Shown here: one piece after another, positions 1 through 7,007 of the stretch
Position numbering within the stretch: position 1 is the stretch's first letter
How the letters are laid out: each line of letters opens with the position of its first letter
From: an uncultured Lachnospiraceae bacterium
GTDB taxonomy: Bacteria > Bacillota > Clostridia > Lachnospirales > Lachnospiraceae
Assembly: GCA_946403075.1 (NCBI GenBank)
Contig: CAMIYN010000014.1
Span: 1 to 43,231, forward strand
DNA: 43,231 nucleotides
Reading direction: 5' to 3'
Made by a program: the position numbers and the translations under genes
Notes under the pieces: model-generated
The model's input: the letters and a program-made list of their open reading frames with translations, nothing else
Databases searched by the model: none
What the model was told of the DNA's origin: nothing

Positions 1-1472
1 ATATCAAAATCATTTCCATAACCTTCTGAAAATCCACAACCAAAAGTATTTATCATAGTTTTTATCTCTGCATTTGCAAGAACTTTATCTATGCTTGCTT
101 TTTCTACATTCAAAATTTTTCCTCTAAGTGGCAAAATTGCTTGTGTATTTCTATTTCTACTTGTTTTTGCAGAACCACCTGCACTATCTCCCTCAACTAT
201 AAATACTTCACACTCTTTTGGATCTTTACTTATACAATTTGCAAGCTTACCATTTGAGTCAAAACTAAATTTTGATTTAGATAAAATATTTGTTCTTGCT
301 TTTTCTTCTGCTTTTCTAATTTTTGCAGATTTCATTGCACATTCAATCATTGATTTTACATCATCTATATTTCTATCAAAATATCTCTCGAGTTGTTCTC
401 CTACTACCGATGACACTATCCTTGTGACATCTTGACTTGCAAGTTTTGTTTTAGTTTGCCCTTCAAAAATTGGTTCTTTATATTTTATTGCAACTATTGC
501 AGTCATTCCATTTCTTGTATCCGCACCTGTAAAATTTTCATCCTTATCTTTTAAGACACCAAGTTGCCTTGCATAATTATTTAATAATTGAGTAAATTTT
601 GTTTTGAACCCTACTATATGTGTTCCACCCTCTTGAGTATAAATATTATTACAAAAACCAAAAATATTTTCTTCAAAAGCATCTATAAACTGTAATGCAA
701 CTTCAACTTCTGAATCTTCAAAAATACCTTTAATCATTATCTCTTTTGTGACAGCATTCTTCCCCTTGTTTAATGCCCTAATAAATGCAACTAAACCCTC
801 TGGCTCATGAAAATCTATAATTTCTGGTTTATCAAGAGTTAAATCGCTATAATGAATAATTAAATTGGGATTTAGATATGCAGTTTCATGTAATCTAAAT
901 TTTAACCAATCAGTTTTAAATTTTGTTTTTGTAAATATTTCAGGGTCAGGATGAAAATTTATTTTTGTCCCCGTTGCTTTTGTCTTTCCAACAACAGGAA
1001 GTAGCCCTTTATCAAGTTTTGTAATTGGTTTTCCTTGTTTATATTCATCTCTATAAATTTTTCCATCTCTCATAACTTCAAGTGTTAAATGGCTTGAAAG
1101 TGCATTTACAACTGATGAACCTACACCATGAAGTCCTCCTGATGTTTTATAACTACTACTATCAAATTTCCCGCCAGCATGTAAAGTTGTTAACACAACT
1201 CTTGCGGCAGGGAGTCCTACTTTATGCTTTTCTACTGGTATACCTCTACCATCATCTAAAACAGTGCAGGAACCATCTTTTTCTAAAGTAACATAAATAT
1301 TATTACAAAATCCTGCTAAATGTTCGTCAACCGAATTATCTAATATTTCATATATTAAATGATTTAAACCTTTTAATCCAACATCACCTATATACATTCC
1401 AGGTCTTTTTCTAACTGGCTCTAAACCTTCAAGGACTGTTATACTTTCTGCATTATAATTATTTTTTGGCAT
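1..1472 (-). CDS. gyrB: DNA gyrase subunit B, N-terminal part (runs off the window)
   Basis: ATPase subunit of the type IIA topoisomerase that introduces negative supercoils. About 490 codons are present and the 3' end lies outside the window. The translation opens MPKNNYNAESITVLEGLEPV and continues with the GHKL ATPase motifs EILDNSVDEHLAG and DDGRGIPVEKH, then GGLHGVGSSVVNALS, the QTKTKL motif that contacts ATP gamma-phosphate, and the Toprim start EGDSAGGSAK. The ATG at 1472 is preceded by AGGAG at a good distance and a consensus promoter. ParE is the main alternative, since the two paralogues share all these motifs; the N-terminal wording and domain spacing look more like GyrB. It is divergent from the PBP gene. 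Confidence 0.88.
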   Translation of the reverse strand, partial: MPKNNYNAESITVLEGLEPVRKRPGMYIGDVGLKGLNHLIYEILDNSVDEHLAGFCNNIYVTLEKDGSCTVLDDGRGIPVEKHKVGLPAARVVLTTLHAGGKFDSSSYKTSGGLHGVGSSVVNALSSHLTLEVMRDGKIYRDEYKQGKPITKLDKGLLPVVGKTKATGTKINFHPDPEIFTKTKFKTDWLKFRLHETAYLNPNLIIHYSDLTLDKPEIIDFHEPEGLVAFIRALNKGKNAVTKEIMIKGIFEDSEVEVALQFIDAFEENIFGFCNNIYTQEGGTHIVGFKTKFTQLLNNYARQLGVLKDKDENFTGADTRNGMTAIVAIKYKEPIFEGQTKTKLASQDVTRIVSSVVGEQLERYFDRNIDDVKSMIECAMKSAKIRKAEEKARTNILSKSKFSFDSNGKLANCISKDPKECEVFIVEGDSAGGSAKTSRNRNTQAILPLRGKILNVEKASIDKVLANAEIKTMINTFGCGFSEGYGNDFD

Positions 1473-1508
1473 AAAAAAACTCCTATATATTGTATTAAAA
1501 TTTAAACT

Positions 1509-1537
1509 ATTATACTACATAGTGTGTGTTTTTTCAA
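1509..1537 (-). promoter_or_regulatory. Sigma-A type promoter of gyrB
   Basis: Reading the minus strand, TTGAAA (1532-1537) is followed by a 17-bp spacer and TATAAT (1509-1514). The predicted start is near 1502, giving a leader of about 30 nt that carries the AGGAG ribosome binding site. The rest of the 352-bp gap between gyrB and the PBP gene (about 1538-1789) is AT-rich with no further element that I can support. Confidence 0.75.
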
Positions 1538-1789
1538 ATAATTTATGATAGTCTCTAATAAGTAAATTCTTATTTTAAATTCCTTTTTTAATTTAAATAT
1601 ACATTTTAGTTTGAGAATCATTATAATACCACAGATTATTCTTTCCATTAAGGGAATACAATTTATAAATATCACTTTTAGCAATAAAAAACATAACAAT
1701 TTATCTAAACTTTATATGAAACTTTCATTATTCAATCCTTTTAAAATTGCATTTTGAAAATATACTTTATTGGATGTTGCTATAATTAA

Positions 1790-1817
1790 TTGAATTTTTT
1801 ATTATTTTTGGTATAAT
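1790..1817 (+). promoter_or_regulatory. Promoter of the PBP1A gene, apparently giving a leaderless mRNA
   Basis: TTGAAT (1790-1795), 16-bp spacer, TATAAT (1812-1817) in the context TTGGTATAAT. Only 7 nt separate the -10 box from the ATG at 1825, so transcription should begin at or next to the start codon. No Shine-Dalgarno-like sequence lies between them or just upstream. Confidence 0.65.
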
Positions 1818-1824
1818 TAACATT

Positions 1825-4389
1825 ATGGAAAATAAATATTATAAAAATTCTTTTCGTAGATCAAGAAAATTTGTAAAGGACATTGATGACACTAATAGGT
1901 ATACATTCAAATTAAATTTTTCCTTTATAAAATATATTGTCTTTACAGTTTTTACTTTGCTTATTTTGTTAGCCTTTTTAGGACTTGGTATGATTAAAGG
2001 TATACTTGATAGTACCCCTTCTATCTCTGATTTTCACTTTGGACCAACAGCATTTGCTACAAGAGTTTATGATAGAAATGGAAATCTCATAGATACATTG
2101 GTTCAAGAAGGCTCAAATAGAGAAAATGTGACATATAATGAAATTCCAAAACAATTAATTAATGCATTTGTAGCAATTGAGGATGAAAGATTTTGGGAGC
2201 ACTCTGGTATTGATTTTAGGTCAATCATAAGAGCACTATATGGTGTTATATCTTCTGACTCATCAAGAGGTGGGGGTTCAACTATCACTCAACAATTAGT
2301 CAAAAATGCAGTTTTTGATACTGGATTAAACGAAAAAGGGTTTGAAAAATATGTTAGAAAATTACAAGAACAATATATTGCTCTCCTATATGAAACTCAA
2401 GAATCTATGTCAAAAAAAGAAATAAAAGAGCAGATAATTACTGATTATTTAAATATTATAAATTTGGGTTCAAATTCACTCGGTGTAAAAGTTGCTGCAA
2501 AAAAATATTTTAATAAAGATGTAAAAGATTTAACCATAAGTGAATCAGCAGTAATAGCAAGCATCACAAAAAATCCAACTAAAAACAATCCAATAACTCA
2601 TCCCGAAGAAAATGCTAAAAGAAGAGAACAAGTCCTTGAAAATATGAAAAAACTTGAATACATAACAGAAGAAGAATATAACGAAGCAATAAATGATAAT
2701 GTCTATAGCAGAATCAAAAATAATGATACATCATCTTTACAGATTAGGACAAATATATTTAGTTATTTTACTGATGCATTAATAAAACAAGTTCAAGATG
2801 ATATGAATAAAAAACTTGGATATTCTCCTATGCTTATAAAAAATTTATTGTATTCTGGTGGACTTAAAATATATACAACTCAAGATCATAATTTACAAGA
2901 AATAGTAGATAAACACATAAATGATGAAAGTAATTATACAGTAAAAAAATATTCTATTGATTATAGATTATCTATTAGACATAAAAATGATACTCAAACA
3001 CATTATTCGCAAATTGACATTGATAGATATCAAAAAAATACTTTAAAAAATGAAAAATACACTGGCCTATTTAATACAAAAGAAGATGCAAAAAAATATA
3101 TAGATAGTTTTAAAGAATATATAATAAAAAGTGATGATGAAATTGCAGGTGAAACTATTAATTATGTCTTGGAGCCACAGTGCTCGTTTGTCCTAATTGA
3201 CCAAAACACAAAAGAAGTTCTTGCTGTAAATGGTGGTAGGGGTGAAAAAACAATGTCTTTATCACTAAACAGAGCGACAGATACAAAGAGACAACCAGGT
3301 TCAACTTTTAAAGTTATATCATCATTCGCTCCTGCACTTGAAATTTATGACAAAACTCTTGCAACAACTTATTATGATAGTGAATATTCTTATAAAGACA
3401 AAAAATTTAAAAATTGGTATAACAATGGATATTTAGGATTTGAAAACATAAGGGATGGAATTATATTTTCATTAAATATAATCGCAACAAGATGCATAAT
3501 GGAAACAGTGAGCCCAGAAGTCGGCATTGAATTTGCAAAAAAAATGGGGATTACATCTCTTAGTTCAAAAGATTACAACCCATCATCTGCACTTGGTGGA
3601 ATAACAGAAGGTGTAAGCAATATAGAACTCACAAATGCATTTGCTACTATTGCAAATTCTGGTGTATATAGCAAATATAAACTATATACAAAAATTATCG
3701 ACCACTATGGAAATGTCTTGCTTGATAATACAAAAAATAATAAAACTAAAATAATGTCACCTGAAAATGCATATTTACTTACTGATGCAATGAAAGAATC
3801 AATGGAATATAAAAAAAGTTTTTCATCTACTTTTACTATAAATTCCACTTCAACAAGAGCACATATAAATAATATGCCTGTCGCAGGAAAAAGTGGGACT
3901 ACTTCAAATAACAATGATGTGTGGTTTATTGGCTTTACTCCTTATTACACCGCAGGTATATGGGCAGGCTGTGATGAAAACCAGACTTTATACAATAGCA
4001 AAAATAAAATTAATAATGGTGGAACAAGTTTTCACAAAAATATTTGGCGAAAAATTATGACTGACATACATAACGAAAAAGAAAAAAAGGACTTTAAAAA
4101 ACCAAATAATATAATAACGAGAAAAGTTTGTAGAAAATCTGGACTACTTGCAACTGATGGTTGCACACATGACCCAAGAGGGGATGCAAGTTATACAGAG
4201 TATTTTATTGATGGCACACAACCAGTAAAGAGATGCACTTTCCACTCATCAAATGGAACTGTCAATATCCCAAGTATTTATCAACAGCTAATTACTGAGG
4301 ATTCTCTCTATCAAGATTTTTCAAATATGGTTGTGCCTGTAATATCTCCTATAATTGGTCCTATTATAAATGAAAACTACGACCAATAG
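1825..4389 (+). CDS. Class A penicillin-binding protein (PBP1A-type transglycosylase/transpeptidase)
   Basis: Bifunctional peptidoglycan synthase: it polymerises glycan strands from lipid II and cross-links the peptides outside the membrane. The 854-residue product has a basic cytoplasmic N-terminus, one membrane anchor (about 35-57), a GT51 domain with the catalytic IEDERFWEHSGID segment (118-130) and RGGGSTITQQLVKN (148-161), and a penicillin-binding domain with S493-T-F-K, S549-L-N and K689-S-G-T. All catalytic motifs are intact. The C-terminal ~150 residues form a short tail without a recognisable PASTA repeat. The gene is monocistronic, divergent from gyrB and convergent with the secreted protein at 4468. 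The start has no ribosome binding site and sits directly behind a promoter, so translation is probably leaderless. Confidence 0.95.
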   Translation: MENKYYKNSFRRSRKFVKDIDDTNRYTFKLNFSFIKYIVFTVFTLLILLAFLGLGMIKGILDSTPSISDFHFGPTAFATRVYDRNGNLIDTLVQEGSNRENVTYNEIPKQLINAFVAIEDERFWEHSGIDFRSIIRALYGVISSDSSRGGGSTITQQLVKNAVFDTGLNEKGFEKYVRKLQEQYIALLYETQESMSKKEIKEQIITDYLNIINLGSNSLGVKVAAKKYFNKDVKDLTISESAVIASITKNPTKNNPITHPEENAKRREQVLENMKKLEYITEEEYNEAINDNVYSRIKNNDTSSLQIRTNIFSYFTDALIKQVQDDMNKKLGYSPMLIKNLLYSGGLKIYTTQDHNLQEIVDKHINDESNYTVKKYSIDYRLSIRHKNDTQTHYSQIDIDRYQKNTLKNEKYTGLFNTKEDAKKYIDSFKEYIIKSDDEIAGETINYVLEPQCSFVLIDQNTKEVLAVNGGRGEKTMSLSLNRATDTKRQPGSTFKVISSFAPALEIYDKTLATTYYDSEYSYKDKKFKNWYNNGYLGFENIRDGIIFSLNIIATRCIMETVSPEVGIEFAKKMGITSLSSKDYNPSSALGGITEGVSNIELTNAFATIANSGVYSKYKLYTKIIDHYGNVLLDNTKNNKTKIMSPENAYLLTDAMKESMEYKKSFSSTFTINSTSTRAHINNMPVAGKSGTTSNNNDVWFIGFTPYYTAGIWAGCDENQTLYNSKNKINNGGTSFHKNIWRKIMTDIHNEKEKKDFKKPNNIITRKVCRKSGLLATDGCTHDPRGDASYTEYFIDGTQPVKRCTFHSSNGTVNIPSIYQQLITEDSLYQDFSNMVVPVISPIIGPIINENYDQ

Positions 4390-4467
4390 AAAACAAGAAA
4401 CAAAATCCACCTAACACAATATTTAACTTTTTAAAATATAATATGAAAAAATTATATTATTAGATAA

Positions 4468-5271
4468 TTAATATATATAAGCATCAAAATTTTTAAATCC
4501 AACAATAGGAGTACCATATACACTCTCTGGCCATTTAATACTTTCAATGGACTTTTGTCCATAAGCAAGAACTCTATAAAAAATTCTATTATTTTTAGTA
4601 ACGAAAAATGAACAAGCCCCATAATGAACTTGTGCACCTATAGAAAAGAAATTATTATCAGAATAAGATGAAGAAGACCCTCTAAATTGACTTCCTAATG
4701 AAAATGAATTTTTAATAATAAAATTATCATTATTAGCTGTTTTTCCTTCTTGCAGTTCTCCTATTTGAATATCCATACCAAAAAATTCTACACTCGCAGT
4801 TCCATATTTTTTAATTCTAACAGCTCCATCATTGTCTGTTATTTTATTTGAAGTTTCCTTAAAATACGACCCCATTCCCCACTCAGAATTAAAAACAAAT
4901 AAACCTGACTTCGTCAATTTTCCAAAAATTTCAATTGGTGAATATATGTATTGGAATGAGCTTCGTAAACTGCTACTTATCCATATATCAGAACTTTTAA
5001 TTTCTTGGTAAATATGATCACTAACAGCAGTTTGCTTTTCCCCATTCCATATACCATTTCTACTGAGATAGCTTGACACTAAACTATCAATTTTAGCATC
5101 CAAGGAATTTTCAAGGGAAGACATTCTGTTTGATAAGTTATTTAAATCAGCCGCAAATTCTGCTTTTGTAACAAAGGCAGAGCCATCGGATACTGAGATT
5201 GCAGCGATTGAATTTATTAATGACACTGATAATATCAAAGATAAAGATATAAAAAGTTTTAATATTTTCAT
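4468..5271 (-). CDS. Secreted protein with conserved N-terminus and variable C-terminus, copy 1
   Basis: Family not recognised. 267 residues. Residues 1-24 form a signal peptide (MKILK basic end, hydrophobic core, AIA-type cleavage region). Residues 35-70 look like a short coiled coil (LNNLSNRMSSLENSLDAKID), followed by SRNGIWNGE. Residues 1-78 are identical to the protein at 29738-30631; after that the two diverge, sharing only a weak KLTKSGLFVFN/KISKSGLCILN block. The C-terminal part is rich in Ser, Gly, Asn and aromatic residues and may be beta-structured, as in adhesins or tail-fibre tips; that is inference. The frame stays open upstream to 5556 through the repeat array, but the signal peptide and homology place the start at 5271. 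A 9-G tract lies 9 nt before the ATG in place of an ordinary ribosome binding site. Confidence 0.75.
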   Translation of the reverse strand: MKILKLFISLSLILSVSLINSIAAISVSDGSAFVTKAEFAADLNNLSNRMSSLENSLDAKIDSLVSSYLSRNGIWNGEKQTAVSDHIYQEIKSSDIWISSSLRSSFQYIYSPIEIFGKLTKSGLFVFNSEWGMGSYFKETSNKITDNDGAVRIKKYGTASVEFFGMDIQIGELQEGKTANNDNFIIKNSFSLGSQFRGSSSSYSDNNFFSIGAQVHYGACSFFVTKNNRIFYRVLAYGQKSIESIKWPESVYGTPIVGFKNFDAYIY

Positions 5272-5280
5272 AAATTTATG

Positions 5281-5289
5281 CCCCCCCCC
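5281..5289 (-). repeat. Homopolymeric tract of 9 G upstream of the copy 1 start codon
   Basis: Nine G residues on the minus strand, preceded by CCCAA, end 9 nt before the ATG at 5271. In this AT-rich DNA the tract is conspicuous, and the equivalent place in copy 2 has ten. It occupies the Shine-Dalgarno position, so slippage would change spacing to the start codon. Confidence 0.8.
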
Positions 5290-5352
5290 TTGGGAAATAC
5301 TAACGAAAACTACCCATAGGGGGCATATTAGAAATTGATAGGGGGTGTATTT

Positions 5353-5590
5353 GTAGGGGCGATTTGAAAAATGTAGGGGTGAAGCATTGCGAGCCCGTTT
5401 GCAAGACAGTAGAGTTAATAGTAGGGGCGAAGCACTGCGAGCCCGCCGCAAGACAGTAGATAAAGTTGTAGGGGCGAAGTACCACGAGCCCGTAGCAAGA
5501 AAGTAGATAAAGTCGTAGGGGCGAACCACTGGGAGCCCTAAACGAGCCCGTAGCAAAACAGTAGTGGTAGTCGTATGGGCGACCTATCTA
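5353..5590 (-). repeat. Array A of the 47-bp GC-rich palindromic repeat
   Basis: Five or six units, each beginning GTAGGGGCGAA, then a short variable hairpin, GAGCCCG, and an AGCAAGAAAGTAG-like tail. Complete units are 47-48 bp. The first unit (5353) is degenerate, and the last ends in GGGCGACCTATCT, an ending shared with array B. The unit near 5515 carries a duplicated half ending GGGAGCCCTAAACGAGCCC. The array lies in the leader of the secreted-protein gene. Frames stay open across it on both strands, which is a by-product of the unit length and composition rather than coding. Confidence 0.85.
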
Positions 5591-5630
5591 TTGACATACC
5601 ACCCCATCCCCATAAAAAAATTTTGATAAC

Positions 5631-5661
5631 AAAAAAACTAAAACCATATTGAGTTTTAGTT
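5631..5661 (-). terminator. Hairpin with T run upstream of array A
   Basis: Perfect 9-bp inverted repeat, AACTAAAAC / GTTTTAGTT (5636-5661), followed on the minus strand by a T run. A related hairpin sits at the same relative place before array B. Here it could end the transcript of the glycosyltransferase operon, but its conservation at copy 2, where no minus-strand gene lies upstream, suggests it belongs to the cassette. Confidence 0.6.
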
Positions 5662-5948
5662 TAAAAATAACTATATAAAGATTAATGCATATATTAATAT
5701 CTTATTAATTTAAACACTTATAGTTGAAATCATTTTTCTAAACTATTAATAACTGTGTTTTTAAATATAAATCTTTATCAATACTTTTTTAAGTTAAATA
5801 TTAAATTAAAATGTTTAAATATATATTACAAATTATGGCAATCTCTAATAATAAACATTTTTTAAAATTCAATTTCTAAAATTCATGAATAGTAAAAGCT
5901 TCATAGGTGACTTTAGATGGATTGTAGTCTTTTAGAGGTTTTAATACA
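5662..5948. other. AT-rich gap containing one copy of a ~43-bp dispersed intergenic repeat
   Basis: There is no coding sequence that I can support. Positions 5901-5942 (CATAGGTGACTTTAGATG ... TCTTTTAGAGGTTTT) match intergenic segments at 31176-31218 (same orientation) and 21230-21272 (inverted), with a few substitutions and small gaps. The rest is simple AT-rich DNA. Confidence 0.45.
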
Positions 5949-6230
5949 CTAATCTATCTTTACTATCAATTCCCCATCTACAATTTTAATACTACCTTCA
6001 TTTGGATAGGTTGTCATATTCTTGTATGTATCAAGTTTTTTTATATTCTCAATTAATTTATCTTCCATATAAATTTTATTATTTACACCACAATACATAT
6101 TTAATAGATTAGGAAAACTCCAATAATATAAAAAATCCTCATCTGATAAAAAACTATCACCAAACTCACTTGTAAAAAATTTATTTGAAATATTATTGTT
6201 TACAACATCCTTATAATTATTTATATACAT
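5949..6230 (-). pseudogene. C-terminal fragment of a GtrII-family glucosyltransferase
   Basis: 93 codons. The end, MTTYPNEGSIKIVDGELIVKI, lines up with the end of the 542-residue GtrII-like protein next door (MSIYPNENSIKIFNNVIIVKF), and DDFLYYWSFPNLLNMYCG is typical of the C-terminal extracytoplasmic part of GtrII-type proteins. All membrane segments are missing. The fragment lies two genes downstream of the intact paralogue, so it is probably a remnant of a tandem duplication or of recombination between GtrII genes. AGGAG occurs 7 nt before the ATG, so it may still be translated as a small soluble protein. Confidence 0.6.
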
Positions 6231-6278
6231 ATAATCTCCTATTGATACTTCAATACAACAATATGACTATATACTTAA

Positions 6279-7007
6279 TCAGCCCTTTTTTTCAAAATAA
6301 TCTTTATTTACCCACATAGCAGGTCTTATATATATTTCACTTGTCATTATATCATATCCATAGTAATTTATACTTCCATCACTATTTATTGTAGCAATAT
6401 CATACTCATTGAAACCTTTTGTCCTCGTCCAATAATATACATTTATGTATTCAATCTCACCATTGTCATCAATTTTTTTGTATTTTGCTATTCTACTATC
6501 ATCATCTTTAAAATATTTTTCACACTCTTCAACACTTAACATAAAAATATCATCATATGTATTAACTCCAAAATCTTTTCCGAAAATATTGGGATTAATA
6601 TTTTCTACATCATTTCTATATATCTCTGCTCTCTCACTTTCATAAAAAGATAATTCATAAAATTGATTGTTTAAATAATATCTCAAAAGAGAATTATTCC
6701 AATTTAATTTGCCATAGTCATTGTGGAAAATAAAAGATAAAATACAATATTTAGACAACAATAAATACTTATCATCTTTTTCGTCTAAAACAATCCACTC
6801 CATATCATTTACATCACTATCCTGATCTTCCGTTAAAATTAATCTCCCAAACTTCACCGTCTTAAAATTTGTTATCTCATTATCAACATCACTTAATGTC
6901 ATTTTTGTATTTCCTTTAAACAAAAAAAATATTATAACGATAACCAAATATAATACACATAAGATTAAATCTGAAATTTTTAATTTAAAATTACCCATAG
7001 ATTTCAT
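6279..7007 (-). CDS. Membrane-anchored DUF6273-like protein
   Basis: 242 residues. One membrane segment (about 12-30) is followed by an extracytoplasmic domain with the features of the DUF6273 family: MEWIVLDEKDDKYLLLSKY, a W-N-SLLRYYLN segment, FMLSVEECEKYFKDDDSRIAKYK and a closing YIRPAMWVNKDYF. The family is common in Clostridia, often next to surface or glycan genes; its biochemical role is not established. The gene overlaps the end of the GtrII gene, and the second ATG at 6998 (ATGGGTAA overlaps the upstream stop) is an equally likely start, implying translational coupling. It is probably involved in the same envelope-glycan process as its neighbour. Confidence 0.7.
   Translation of the reverse strand: MKSMGNFKLKISDLILCVLYLVIVIIFFLFKGNTKMTLSDVDNEITNFKTVKFGRLILTEDQDSDVNDMEWIVLDEKDDKYLLLSKYCILSFIFHNDYGKLNWNNSLLRYYLNNQFYELSFYESERAEIYRNDVENINPNIFGKDFGVNTYDDIFMLSVEECEKYFKDDDSRIAKYKKIDDNGEIEYINVYYWTRTKGFNEYDIATINSDGSINYYGYDIMTSEIYIRPAMWVNKDYFEKKG

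Noticed and set aside
1502-1699. A 65-codon minus-strand frame between gyrB and the PBP gene.
   Set aside because: It overlaps the gyrB promoter, has no ribosome binding site, and its composition is just AT-rich DNA read as Leu/Ile/Lys.
4434-4458. Terminator between the convergent PBP and copy 1 genes (AATATAAT / ATTATATT).
   Set aside because: The 8-bp stem is A/T only, with no proper T run; too weak to call.
5272-5556. An in-frame upstream extension of the copy 1 secreted protein across the repeat array and poly-G tract.
   Set aside because: The signal peptide and the identity with copy 2 begin exactly at 5271; the extension only reads the repeat units, and the equivalent frame is broken at copy 2.
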